A stretch of 64,000 bases of DNA from Bradyrhizobium ivorense. GTDB taxonomy: Bacteria; Pseudomonadota; Alphaproteobacteria; Rhizobiales; Xanthobacteraceae. The stretch lies in contig NZ_CAADFC020000005.1 of the NCBI RefSeq assembly GCF_900696085.1, forward strand, positions 124,001-188,000, written 5' to 3'. Below the pieces are notes generated by a model. That model worked only from the letters and a program-made list of their open reading frames with translations, searched no databases and was not told the DNA's origin. The translations under genes and the position numbers were made by a program. Every line of letters starts with the position of its first letter. The first letter of the stretch is position 1. This document shows positions 9,075 through 16,766 of the stretch, one piece after another.

Positions 9075-9116
9075 GCAGAGCGAGCCTGCGGACAGGCTGA
9101 TTCAACCAGGACGTTC

Positions 9117-9617
9117 CTAAAACTGGCGGCGCTGAATGATCCGCGCCAGTTCGGCAAAACTTTCGACGATGCCGGCGCCGGTCTTGGCGCTGACCGATTT
9201 GACGCTCGACCTCGCAAGTTCGCCGATCGCGCCGGCGCTGCCGGCAGCCTCCGGAAGATCGACCTTGTTCAGCAGCGCCTTGTAGGGCCGGCCCGGAAAC
9301 CGCTCCTCGAAGCCGCGGACCAGCTCGACCATGCGCGTCACCGTCTGCGGACGCGTCACGTCGGACACGATGATCGCGGCGGAGGCGCCGGTGACGTAGA
9401 CGGTGTCGAAGATCTGGGTGCCGAAATCGCCGTCGGTGTCCCACAGCACGAGGCGCGTCGGCTCGCCGCCGTCGGCCGGCGCGACGTCATGGCTCAGGAT
9501 CTCGACGCCGAGCGTCGACTTGTACTGGCCCTCGAACCGGTCGTAGACGAGACGGTGCAAAATCGAGGTCTTGCCGACCCCCATATCGCCGAGCAGCATG
9601 ACTTTCGCGGTCAGCAT
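9117..9617 (-). CDS. Ras-like small GTPase (bacterial Rab/Rup type)
   Basis: 166 residues, a single G domain. G1 is GDMGVGKTS (10-18), switch II region WDTDGDFGTQIFDTVY replaces the usual WDTAGQE, G4 is NKVD, G5 SAKTG. This matches the Ras-superfamily proteins of unknown function found in prokaryotes rather than Era/Obg GTPases. There is no C-terminal lipidation motif. The aspartate in place of the switch II alanine is odd. The gene starts at the base where the upstream OmpA-type gene stops (1-base overlap), so it is translationally coupled. The inferred role is a cytosolic switch acting on that membrane protein. Confidence 0.88.
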   Translation of the reverse strand: MLTAKVMLLGDMGVGKTSILHRLVYDRFEGQYKSTLGVEILSHDVAPADGGEPTRLVLWDTDGDFGTQIFDTVYVTGASAAIIVSDVTRPQTVTRMVELVRGFEERFPGRPYKALLNKVDLPEAAGSAGAIGELARSSVKSVSAKTGAGIVESFAELARIIQRRQF

Positions 9618-11368
9618 CAGCGCGGCACTTCGGTGCGGTAAACGGTTTCGAACGCGACGCGGCGGTTGCCGCCGACCGTCGGGTCGAGCCGGTCGGTGAT
9701 CGGCATGGTCGCCGCGCGCGACACCGGGGTCAGCCGCGACGGATCGATTCCGAGCGCCGTCAGCTTGTGCATCACCTGCTCGGCCCGCTTGCGTGCGAGC
9801 GTCCGGTTGGTCCCTTCGGTTCCGCTCGGATCCGCATAGCCGACGATGCGCAGGCGCAGATCGTTGTTCGCCAGCAGACCGGCGAGTTCGCGGAGCTGCT
9901 GCTCGGCCGCATCATTGTTCAGGAAATCATCCGAATTGTAGACGAAGAACACCGCCGTCGTGGCGATGAAGCGGTCGAGCCGCGCCGCCGGACTGTCGAC
10001 GATCGACTGCAGCGCGGCCGACTGCTCGCCCAGTTTGCCATACTGCTCGCCGAGCTTCGCAACCTGCTCGTTCAGCCTGGCGTATTGCTGGTCGCCCGAC
10101 TTCGCTTGCGCCGCTATCGCATCGCGGATCTGGTCGAGGCTCGCCTGGGCGCGCGCCAGCGACTGCTGCAGGCCCGCGATGTCGGCCCGGGCCGCCGCCA
10201 CCTGCTGCGGTCCGGTCACGACGCCGATGCGGTCGACGATCTTGTACGGTGCTGCGGCGGCGCTGAGCGCATCGATCAGCGACGCCGCCGTGAACTCGCT
10301 CGGTTCGATGCCCGATACCGCGACGCTACGGTTGCCATGATCGAAATCGAGCCGCAGCGGAAACGACGCCAGCAGCGGCTGCTGCGTGGCGAATTGCGCC
10401 AGCGCCGCCTCGGTCCGCCGTTCCAGCAGGCTTCGTGTCAGCGACGTCGCGGCGAGCCAGACCAGCAGCGCGGCCGCCGCCGTGAGCAGCCCGATCAGGA
10501 TCACCTTGCCGCGCCGGCCGCCGGTCTTGCGCGGCGCGTCATCCGCCTCGATCGACGCCGCCAGCGATGCGAGCATCCTGGCGTCGCAGGTGGCGCCGCG
10601 GTCGATGCGCTCGATCGCGTCGAAGAACAGCGCATTGATCCGAGCATTGTCGGCGGGGCGCAGCGGCCCGAGGCACTCCGCCGCCAGGATGAAGCGCGCC
10701 GAGGCGCGCAGCGCGATCTCCCGTCCGCCGAAATCCAGCGTCTGCAGATTGCCCTCGCCAGCGAGCGCCTGAACCGAGAACTCCAGGATCGCCGCGACCA
10801 TCGCGCTGAGCAAATCCGCCCGCTCATCGGCGGTCGCGTCGTGCTTGTAGTCCGCGACCAGCCGGCCATTGCCGCGCTCGATGATCAGGAGCCGGTTCAC
10901 CCGCGGCGGATTGTCCGCCAGCACGAACTCGCTGATCGGACGTCCGGTCACCAGCGACTTGATGCGCCCCACCCACAATTGCGCTGATGTCAGGCTGTTG
11001 ATGCGCTGCTCGAGCGAGGCAACCATCTCCCTGAAGGAGTTCGCGACCGCGGCGCTGACGAGACGGCCGACGATCGGATAGAGCGCCTCGATCAACTGCT
11101 CGCGCGAATTCCTGATCTCGCTCCTGATCGCGGAGACCACGGTGGGCGCAATCGCATTGGCGAGCTCGCGCGGACGAGTGACCTCGGCGCGCTCCAGCGC
11201 CTCGACCAGGATGCCGGCGGTCGCCGTCTCCAGCCGGTCGGCGGTGCCGACATAGTGCTGCAACGATTCAAGATCGGCCTCCAGCGACTGCAGGCGCGTC
11301 GCTTCGGGCTGAAACAGCAATGTCTTGAGCTGCTCGATCTCGCGGTTCTGCCCGGCAGCAGCTGCCAT
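9617..11368 (-). CDS. Membrane protein: cytosolic coiled-coil and longin-like region, one TM, periplasmic OmpA domain
   Basis: 583 residues from the ATG at 11368; an in-frame ATG at 11401 would add 11. Order: helical coiled-coil region (about 10-140); a compact alpha/beta stretch (about 155-235, RLLIIERGNGRLVADYKHDA then LQTLDFGGREIALRASARF) that resembles longin/roadblock partners of small GTPases; one membrane helix (about 288-309); a short periplasmic alpha/beta unit; a coiled coil rich in LGEQ repeats; and an OmpA peptidoglycan-binding domain (about 470-580, with IVGYADPSGTEGTNRTLARK and GGNRRVAFETVY). The start lies one base after the upstream stop. Together the parts would join a cytosolic GTPase to the cell wall. 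Confidence 0.8.
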   Translation of the reverse strand: MAAAAGQNREIEQLKTLLFQPEATRLQSLEADLESLQHYVGTADRLETATAGILVEALERAEVTRPRELANAIAPTVVSAIRSEIRNSREQLIEALYPIVGRLVSAAVANSFREMVASLEQRINSLTSAQLWVGRIKSLVTGRPISEFVLADNPPRVNRLLIIERGNGRLVADYKHDATADERADLLSAMVAAILEFSVQALAGEGNLQTLDFGGREIALRASARFILAAECLGPLRPADNARINALFFDAIERIDRGATCDARMLASLAASIEADDAPRKTGGRRGKVILIGLLTAAAALLVWLAATSLTRSLLERRTEAALAQFATQQPLLASFPLRLDFDHGNRSVAVSGIEPSEFTAASLIDALSAAAAPYKIVDRIGVVTGPQQVAAARADIAGLQQSLARAQASLDQIRDAIAAQAKSGDQQYARLNEQVAKLGEQYGKLGEQSAALQSIVDSPAARLDRFIATTAVFFVYNSDDFLNNDAAEQQLRELAGLLANNDLRLRIVGYADPSGTEGTNRTLARKRAEQVMHKLTALGIDPSRLTPVSRAATMPITDRLDPTVGGNRRVAFETVYRTEVPR

Positions 11369-11369
11369 G

Positions 11370-11735
11370 CTATCTGTCCGTGCGGCCGGATCCCAATCCA
11401 CTGACGGCCGCGCCGAGTTGCGAGATCGCCGCGCCGATATCCTTCAGCGAGTCGAGCCGCTTCTGCTCGGTGTGCTGCTCGAGATCGGCGACCTTGGCCT
11501 GGAGGGCGGCAAGCTCATTGGCGAAGTGGGCCTGGAGCTGCTTGAGCGAGGCCTGCATCTCCTCGCGGAGGCCGGCAAGGTTGCTCTCGATCGACCGCTG
11601 CGCGCCGCCGAACAGGAGGTCACGGACCTGATCGATCGTGGCCGCGCCATGCGCGGCGGAATCCGCACCGTTGCCCGCGGCCGCTGCGTTTGCGAGCCCA
11701 TCCGTAGCCTTGGTCTCGCGCTCGATACCCTTCAT
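11370..11735 (-). CDS. Small coiled-coil protein of the GTPase operon
   Basis: 121 residues. After a flexible alanine-rich N-terminus, residues 35-110 are one long amphipathic helix (DQVRDLLFGGAQRSIESNLA, then LKQLQAHFANELAALQAKVA) with heptad spacing; no membrane segment. AGGGA precedes the ATG. It is the first gene of a three-gene unit with the OmpA-type protein (1-base gap) and the GTPase. A TTGACG 26-32 bases upstream of the AGGGA region, with TTTAGG 18 bases further on, could be the promoter. The helix resembles the coiled coil of its neighbour, so the two may interact. No family is recognised. Confidence 0.7.
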   Translation of the reverse strand: MKGIERETKATDGLANAAAAGNGADSAAHGAATIDQVRDLLFGGAQRSIESNLAGLREEMQASLKQLQAHFANELAALQAKVADLEQHTEQKRLDSLKDIGAAISQLGAAVSGLGSGRTDR

Positions 11736-11878
11736 GGTCGTTCCCTGCTTACCCTAAACCGCGCCACCCGGCCCGCCGTCAAAAAGCAATCCGGACCAAT
11801 CCTATAGCCAATTTTGCGGGTGCGGGCGAGCAATCGCGAGACAATGCAGCAACGACGTGCGCGCGAAGCCAATTGATT

Positions 11879-12535
11879 CTAGTAAGTTATTGCCTTTATT
11901 GCGAGTTCCGTGCGGTTCTTGACCTGGCATTTTTCCAGGATGGTGCTGACGTAGTTTTTCACCGTGCCCTCGGCCAAATGCAACCGCTCGCCGATCTCGG
12001 TGTTGCTCTTGCCCTCGACGATCAGCGTGAGAATTTCATTCTCCCGCGCCGTCAGCCCGTCGCGGACCGGCAGCTTGGCCGAGACGCGCGGGCCGCGCAG
12101 CCGCTTGAACTCGTCGAGGATGCGCGCGGCGACGCTCGGTGAGAGGCCGGACTGGCCGTTGATCACCGCCCGGATCGTCGCGGCGATCTCGTCGATCCTG
12201 GCGTCCTTGAGCAGATAGGCCTTGGCGCCGGCGCTGACCGCCTCGAAGATCAAATCGTTGGTCTCGAACGTCGTCAGCACCACGACATGAGTCTGCGGCA
12301 GTTCGCGGAGAATGCGCTGGGTCGCCGCGATGCCGTCGACGCGCGGCATCTGCAGGTCCATCAGAATGACGTCGGGCCGATAGCGCCGCGCGAACTCGAT
12401 CGCCTGCTCGCCGTCGGCCGCACCGGGCAGCATCTCGAAATCGTCGTTCTGCTGCGACAGCAGTGTAGCGATACCTTCCCTGATCAGCGCCTGATCCTCG
12501 GCGATCAGCACCCGCACCTTCTCTGTTCTGCTCAC
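11879..12535 (-). CDS. NarL/FixJ-type response regulator
   Basis: 218 residues from GTG at 12535, chosen because the receiver domain begins at once (SRTEKVRVLIAEDQALIREG) and longer frames add only arginine-rich shadow sequence. The phosphorylated aspartate lies in DVILMDLQMPRVDG; T and K of the receiver are in VVVLTTFE and AYLLKDA. The C-terminal LuxR helix-turn-helix is LTARENEILTLIVEGKSNTE to GTVKNYVSTILEK. It follows the histidine kinase by 43 bases and is surely its partner. It may control its own operon through the TGAC-N4-GTCA sites at 13716-13749 and perhaps the GTPase operon 143 bases downstream. Confidence 0.93.
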   Translation of the reverse strand: MSRTEKVRVLIAEDQALIREGIATLLSQQNDDFEMLPGAADGEQAIEFARRYRPDVILMDLQMPRVDGIAATQRILRELPQTHVVVLTTFETNDLIFEAVSAGAKAYLLKDARIDEIAATIRAVINGQSGLSPSVAARILDEFKRLRGPRVSAKLPVRDGLTARENEILTLIVEGKSNTEIGERLHLAEGTVKNYVSTILEKCQVKNRTELAIKAITY

Positions 12536-12578
12536 GGGCTTACCGCCATCCTCTCGTTCCGAGTCCGCGCTCGGCAAC

Positions 12579-13676
12579 TTAATCGGCCAGCACGCCGGAC
12601 GACGCTGCCGGCGGCACCGCCACGGGCAGCGAGATCCGGACCACCGTGCCCTGCCCCGGCGCGCTCTCGACCGCGCAGGTTCCGCCGACAAGTTCAGCAA
12701 ATTCAGCCATTCCGATCAATCCGAAATGTCCGGGCTTGGGAACAGCGGGATCGAAGCCGCGGCCGTCATCACGAACTTCCACCACAAGTCTGCGGCCGAC
12801 CGCGGCCGGCATCTCGAACGCGCGAAACGCAACGTGGCGGGCCTCGGCATGGGCCTGAACGTTGCGGAGCGCCTCGCCGAGGATGCGCTGGATCGTCAGG
12901 CCGCAGTCGCGCAGCCCGGCACGCGCCCGATCGTCGATCTCGGTCGACACCTTGACGCCGCTGCGCTTGGCGAAGTCGGTCAGCAGTTCCTCGATGTCGG
13001 TATCGAGCTTCAGATCGTCGGGCATGCGCAGGCGGGCAATCGCCTCGCGGGCGCGCTGCAGGCCGCTGGCCGCCGCATCCTCCGCCGTCGCAAGGCCGTC
13101 GGCGACGCGCGCCGGATCGGTCGACAGGTAATGCCGGATCAGCCGGATCTGGGTCAGCAGCGCCACGATCGAGTGCACCAACGTGTCGTGGAGATCGCGC
13201 GCCAGCCGCAGCCGCGTCCGCGCCAGCGAGGCAAAGCGCACCTCCGCGCTTGCCGCCTCGAGCTGCTGCTCCATCAGGCGGCGGGCCCGGCGCTCGCTGC
13301 CGAGCAGCGTCTCGACCTGGCGCGCGGCGAAATCCGGCATCGCAATGATGAAATAATGCGACTGCGCGTCGTTCCACAGCACCACGGCGGTCACCGGCTG
13401 GGCGATCCCCGGCGCGGCGCCGCGCACGCCGGCCAGCGCGATCATGTCACGTCGTCCTTCGGCGAGCGCCACGAGCTCGGCCTCCATGCCGACCAGCAGC
13501 ATGCACTCGCAGCAGTCGGCGCCGACCGCGGGAAGCCATTCGACCAGCCGCCCGATCTTCCGCACCATGCGCCGGTCGGCGCCGATCACGGCGAGGCCGA
13601 TGACGTCGGCTTCTGCGGCCGGAAGCAAGTCCGCGCTCAGGTCGATCATGCGTTGCCCAGTCAGCTCAGCGAGCAT
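12579..13676 (-). CDS. Soluble sensor histidine kinase (HisKA_3 type)
   Basis: 365 residues without membrane segments or signal peptide. Residues 15-125 form a PAS-like or related sensory region containing a CCEC cluster (55-58) that could bind metal or sense redox state. The dimerisation helix has the H-box LARDLHDTLVHS (His163), followed by the ATPase domain with EALRNVQAHAEA (N box) and VRDDGRGFDP (G1). This is the NarX/DegS-like kinase class that pairs with LuxR-type regulators. It is encoded directly before such a regulator. The signal is probably cytosolic because the protein has no membrane anchor. Confidence 0.9.
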   Translation of the reverse strand: MLAELTGQRMIDLSADLLPAAEADVIGLAVIGADRRMVRKIGRLVEWLPAVGADCCECMLLVGMEAELVALAEGRRDMIALAGVRGAAPGIAQPVTAVVLWNDAQSHYFIIAMPDFAARQVETLLGSERRARRLMEQQLEAASAEVRFASLARTRLRLARDLHDTLVHSIVALLTQIRLIRHYLSTDPARVADGLATAEDAAASGLQRAREAIARLRMPDDLKLDTDIEELLTDFAKRSGVKVSTEIDDRARAGLRDCGLTIQRILGEALRNVQAHAEARHVAFRAFEMPAAVGRRLVVEVRDDGRGFDPAVPKPGHFGLIGMAEFAELVGGTCAVESAPGQGTVVRISLPVAVPPAASSGVLAD

Positions 13677-13715
13677 CCCACTCTGACGTAAGCCGATAGC
13701 GGCCGCAAACGAATA

Positions 13716-13749
13716 TGACTTTCGTCATAACCGATCCTGACTTCCGTCA
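13716..13749 (-). promoter_or_regulatory. Tandem TGAC-N4-GTCA operator upstream of the kinase
   Basis: Two 12-base palindromes, TGACTTTCGTCA (13716-13727) and TGACTTCCGTCA (13738-13749), stand 22 bases apart centre to centre, two helical turns. A half-site CTGACGTAAG lies at 13683-13692, nearer the kinase start. The spacing and symmetry fit a dimeric regulator bound on one face of the DNA. The NarL-type regulator two genes away is the natural candidate (autoregulation). Binding is inferred, the palindromes are seen. Confidence 0.6.
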
Positions 13750-13886
13750 GATGTCGCAGCCGCCCGAAATGCGGTTTCTGGTTAACAAGCGAAAGTGCAA
13801 GCCATCGCGTGCCAGATGCCGGCGCCGACGGCGATGCCAGCTCGGCGGCGCCTCTCGAAAGCCGCGCCAATCGACCGGAGTGTGAG

Positions 13887-14264
13887 TTGACGGAGATGAG
13901 CGCCGCGCCACGGAAGTCGTCGCGCACGGAGCAGCGCATGTTGGCGGAGGCGGTAAAGCCTGCGCGGCGCCGCCGCCTGAGCGCAACCCAGAAGGCAGCG
14001 CTGCAGGCCGCGCTTGCCGGCCGCCTGCAACTCTTTCCGCGCGGCTATGCCGCGAGCAAGACCGGCCCGTTCCACTCGCGCCGCGCGATTCTCGGGCTGG
14101 TGCGCGCCGGCCTGATGAGCCTCAGCGCGACGGCGCGCTACGCGGCCCTGACCAAGCGCGCCAAGGAAATGCATTCCAGTCCAACGACTGACGCAGCGGA
14201 CCTTCAGGCCAAGGGGCCGGGCGCCGGCGGCCGCACGGGTGGCGGCCACAAGGCGCCCCAATAG
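13887..14264 (+). CDS. Hypothetical basic protein
   Basis: About 125 residues, rich in arginine and lysine. CGGAG sits 6 bases before TTG at 13887, which makes that the likely start; ATG at 13896 is the alternative. Middle: LSATQKAALQAALAGRLQLF and FHSRRAILGLVRAGLMSLSA, two predicted helices. The last 30 residues (ending GGRTGGGHKAPQ) look disordered. No known family. It could bind nucleic acid given its charge, but nothing in the sequence proves it. It precedes the MarR gene by 147 bases on the same strand. Confidence 0.55.
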   Translation: MTEMSAAPRKSSRTEQRMLAEAVKPARRRRLSATQKAALQAALAGRLQLFPRGYAASKTGPFHSRRAILGLVRAGLMSLSATARYAALTKRAKEMHSSPTTDAADLQAKGPGAGGRTGGGHKAPQ

Positions 14265-14358
14265 GTCTCGCCCGCTCTTCTCAAGATTGGCGCGAGCATG
14301 CCCCGCGGTCCGCAACGGGCGGCGGCGGACGCGGCGCGCGCGGGGCAGCCATGCAGCC

Positions 14359-14385
14359 AAACTGCGAAGCTCATCTTTGCAGTTT
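14359..14385. promoter_or_regulatory. Inverted repeat in front of the MarR gene
   Basis: AAACTGC (14359-14365) and GCAGTTT (14379-14385) are exact inverted arms with a 13-base spacer, 27 bases before the marR-type start codon. MarR proteins usually bind palindromes of this kind in their own promoters. The arms are short, so chance cannot be excluded. Confidence 0.35.
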
Positions 14386-14411
14386 ATCTTCATATCTGCT
14401 ACGCAACCGGC

Positions 14412-14864
14412 ATGAACGCTGCATCGGGCCGTGCCGGGTCTGCGCGTGCGTCCGCGCTCGCCGAAGAACTGCGCTTGCTGATCGGAAAGCTGAAGCGCCG
14501 GCTGCGTGAGCAGGGCGAACGCGACGACCTCTCGCCGTCGCAGGTCGCGGTGCTGCTGCGTCTCGAGAGGCACGGCCCGGCAACCGTATCCAGTCTGGCG
14601 CGTTCGGAAGGGATGCGTCCGCAGTCGATGAGCTCGGCGATCGCGGCGCTCGAGGCCGCGGGCCTGGTCCGCGGCGCGCCGGATCCACAGGACGGCCGGC
14701 AAACCATTATGTCGCTGACCGACGCCTGCCGCGAGCGGCTCCGCGCCAGCCGCGCCGCGCGGCAGGACTGGCTGTCGCGCACCATCACCGCGCAGCTGTC
14801 GCCGAAGGAACAGGACGAGCTGGCGGCCGCCGTCGGGCTGCTGAAGCGCCTGATCGACGATTGA
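14412..14864 (+). CDS. MarR-family transcriptional regulator
   Basis: 150 residues from ATG 14412. The winged helix spans LSPSQVAVLLRLERHGPATV, the recognition helix SEGMRPQSMSSAIAALEAAG, and the wing GAPDPQDGRQTIMSLTDACR, all standard for the family. MarR proteins are dimers that release DNA when they bind small phenolic or antibiotic-like ligands. The following two genes, a small membrane protein and an MFS exporter, lie in the same direction with short gaps, so the regulator probably controls efflux. An inverted repeat lies just upstream of it. Confidence 0.88.
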   Translation: MNAASGRAGSARASALAEELRLLIGKLKRRLREQGERDDLSPSQVAVLLRLERHGPATVSSLARSEGMRPQSMSSAIAALEAAGLVRGAPDPQDGRQTIMSLTDACRERLRASRAARQDWLSRTITAQLSPKEQDELAAAVGLLKRLIDD

Positions 14865-14888
14865 GGCCGCTTGAAAGGAGGTACGCCC

Positions 14889-15218
14889 ATGAACTGGCCT
14901 GACCTTGTCGCCTATTTCTTCGGCGGCGCCTTTCTCACCAACGCCATTCCTCACGTTGTCGCCGGCATGATGGGCGAACCGTTCCAGACCCCGTTTGCAA
15001 AGCAGCGCGGCGAAGGACTGTCGACATCGACGGTCAACATCCTCTGGGGCTTCTTCAACCTCCTCGTCGGATATCTGCTGGTCTGCCGCGTCGGCGAGTT
15101 CGGACTGCGCAACACCGGCGACATCACTGCACTCTTCCTCGGCGGCCTCGCGATCGGCCTGGTGCTGGCGCGGCGGTTCGGACGGTTTCACGGCGGCAAC
15201 GAACCGGGACGCTCATGA
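14889..15218 (+). CDS. Small membrane protein, hypothetical
   Basis: 109 residues. The perfect ribosome site AAAGGAGGT at 14876-14882 fixes the ATG at 14889. Hydrophobic stretches (LVAYFFGGAFLTNAIPHVVA, VNILWGFFNLLVGYLLVCRV, LFLGGLAIGLVLARRFGRF) suggest three membrane helices. Its stop overlaps the start of the MFS gene by 4 bases (ATGA), so the two are translated together. It is probably an accessory of the exporter or a conserved membrane protein of unknown role. Confidence 0.75.
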   Translation: MNWPDLVAYFFGGAFLTNAIPHVVAGMMGEPFQTPFAKQRGEGLSTSTVNILWGFFNLLVGYLLVCRVGEFGLRNTGDITALFLGGLAIGLVLARRFGRFHGGNEPGRS

Positions 15219-16456
15219 GGCGGGTGTTTCGATCGCTGCGCAGCTTCAACTACCGGGTCTGGGCCGCCGGCGCGCTGGTGTCCAATGTCGGAACCTGGAT
15301 GCAGTGCGCCGCCCAGGACTGGCTGGTCCTCACGCAGTTGACCGATCACAGCGCATCCGCGGTCGGCCTCGTGATGGCGCTGCAGTTCGGCCCGCAACTT
15401 TTGCTGATGCCCTGGTCCGGCCTCGCCGCCGATCGCTTCAACCAGCGCCGGCTGTTGATGATGACGCAGGCGGCGATGGGCACGCTGTCGCTGATCCTTG
15501 GCATACTCACCGTCACCGGGCTGGTCGAGCTCTGGCACGTTGATGTGTTCGCATTCCTGTTCGGCTGCAGCGCCGCGCTCGACGCCCCGGTGCGCCAGAC
15601 CTTTGTCGCCGAGCTGGTGGGTGACGCGGATCTGTCGAACGCGATCGCGCTGAACTCGACCTCGTTCAACGCCGCGCGGATGATCGGACCCGCGGCCGCC
15701 GGGCTCATCATCGCCTCGGTCGGCACCGGCTGGGCGTTCCTGTTCAACGGCATGTCCTTCATGGCGGTGCTGACGTCGCTGTCGCTGCTGCGCAAGTCCG
15801 AGCTGCGGCCGAACGCGCGGGCGCACCGCGCCAAGGGCGGCATCACCGAAGGGTTTCGCTACGTCTGGTCGCGCTCCGACCTCCGCGCCACGCTGGTGAT
15901 GCTGTTCCTGATCGGCACTTTTGGGCTGAACTTCCCGATCTTCATCTCGACCATGGCAGTCGGCGTATTCCACACCGACGCGCGCGGCTTCGGCCTGTTG
16001 TCGTCGATGATGGCGATCGGGACGATGTCGGGCGCGCTGCTGGCCGCGAGCCGCGAACGGCCGCGCTTCGGCGCGCTGATGGCGGGCGCCGCGATCTTCG
16101 GGGTCGGCTGCACGCTCGCGGCGCTGGCGCCGAACTACTGGCTGTTCGCCGCCGCGCTCGTCATGATCGGCGTCGCCTCGCTGACCGTCCTCAACACCTC
16201 GAATGCGCTGATGCAGCTCTCGACAGAACCCGCGATGCGCGGCCGCGTGATGGCGCTGCGGCTCGGGGTGGCGCTCGGCGGCACGCCGATCGGGGCGCCG
16301 ATCGTCGGCTGGGTCGCCGATCACCTCGGCCCGCGCTGGGCGCTCGGCGTCGGCGCCGCCGCGGGCTTTGCCGCGGCAGCGGTGGCGGTTGCCGTGATGT
16401 CGCGTCGGAACGCCGAGGCGGCCAGGCACGCCAGCCTCCCGCACGCGGCGGAGTGA
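15215..16456 (+). CDS. MFS transporter, EntS/DHA3-like exporter
   Basis: 413 residues, twelve hydrophobic helices. N-terminal SFNYRVWAAGALVSNVGTWM and the loop PWSGLAADRFNQRRLLMMTQ (motif A region) are typical of the enterobactin-exporter-like branch of the major facilitator superfamily. The sequence LDAPVRQTFVAELVGDADLS also belongs to that group. It should export a small hydrophobic compound by proton exchange. The 4-base overlap with the preceding small membrane protein and the upstream MarR gene suggest ligand-induced efflux. The substrate is not evident. Confidence 0.88.
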   Translation: MRRVFRSLRSFNYRVWAAGALVSNVGTWMQCAAQDWLVLTQLTDHSASAVGLVMALQFGPQLLLMPWSGLAADRFNQRRLLMMTQAAMGTLSLILGILTVTGLVELWHVDVFAFLFGCSAALDAPVRQTFVAELVGDADLSNAIALNSTSFNAARMIGPAAAGLIIASVGTGWAFLFNGMSFMAVLTSLSLLRKSELRPNARAHRAKGGITEGFRYVWSRSDLRATLVMLFLIGTFGLNFPIFISTMAVGVFHTDARGFGLLSSMMAIGTMSGALLAASRERPRFGALMAGAAIFGVGCTLAALAPNYWLFAAALVMIGVASLTVLNTSNALMQLSTEPAMRGRVMALRLGVALGGTPIGAPIVGWVADHLGPRWALGVGAAAGFAAAAVAVAVMSRRNAEAARHASLPHAAE

Positions 16457-16525
16457 CGGCGGCAGCCAGCCGCGGCCAGGGCGATCGCGTATGCAATGCG
16501 CCGGCTTTCCGCGGGCTCGCTTCGC

Positions 16526-16694
16526 CTCTCCCGCTTGCGGGGGAGCGTAGGCCGCCTTCGGCGGCCGTCTCTAAGAAACGCCGAAACAGAATTTCGGCTA
16601 TGTCGCATCGCAGACGCGATCCGGGTGGGGGCTATTTCCGCGATACGACTCCCGGAGAGACCCCCACCCCAACCCTCGCCCGCAAGCGGGAGAG
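16526..16694. repeat. 169-base palindromic element, same family as 41933
   Basis: Ends with CTCTCCCGCTTGCGGG on the left and CCCGCAAGCGGGAGAG on the right. Inside are a hairpin GGCCGCCTTCGGCGGCC, GTCTCTAAG, a second hairpin around CCGAAA...TTTCGG, a TATGTCGCATCG segment and GGAGAGACCCCCACCC. The interior order is nearly the same as in the copy at 41933-42093 and the ends as in 8941-9074. No coding frame is credible. Confidence 0.8.
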
Positions 16695-16766
16695 GGAGCC
16701 AACTGCCGATGCCGGCAACACTGCGATCCAATGCGATAGCCCCGCCTGCCGCGGCGGGCGCTTCCC

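Noticed and set aside
13782..15191. Long minus-strand open frame of about 470 codons
   Set aside because: It covers the MarR and small membrane genes, which have good motifs and ribosome sites on the plus strand.
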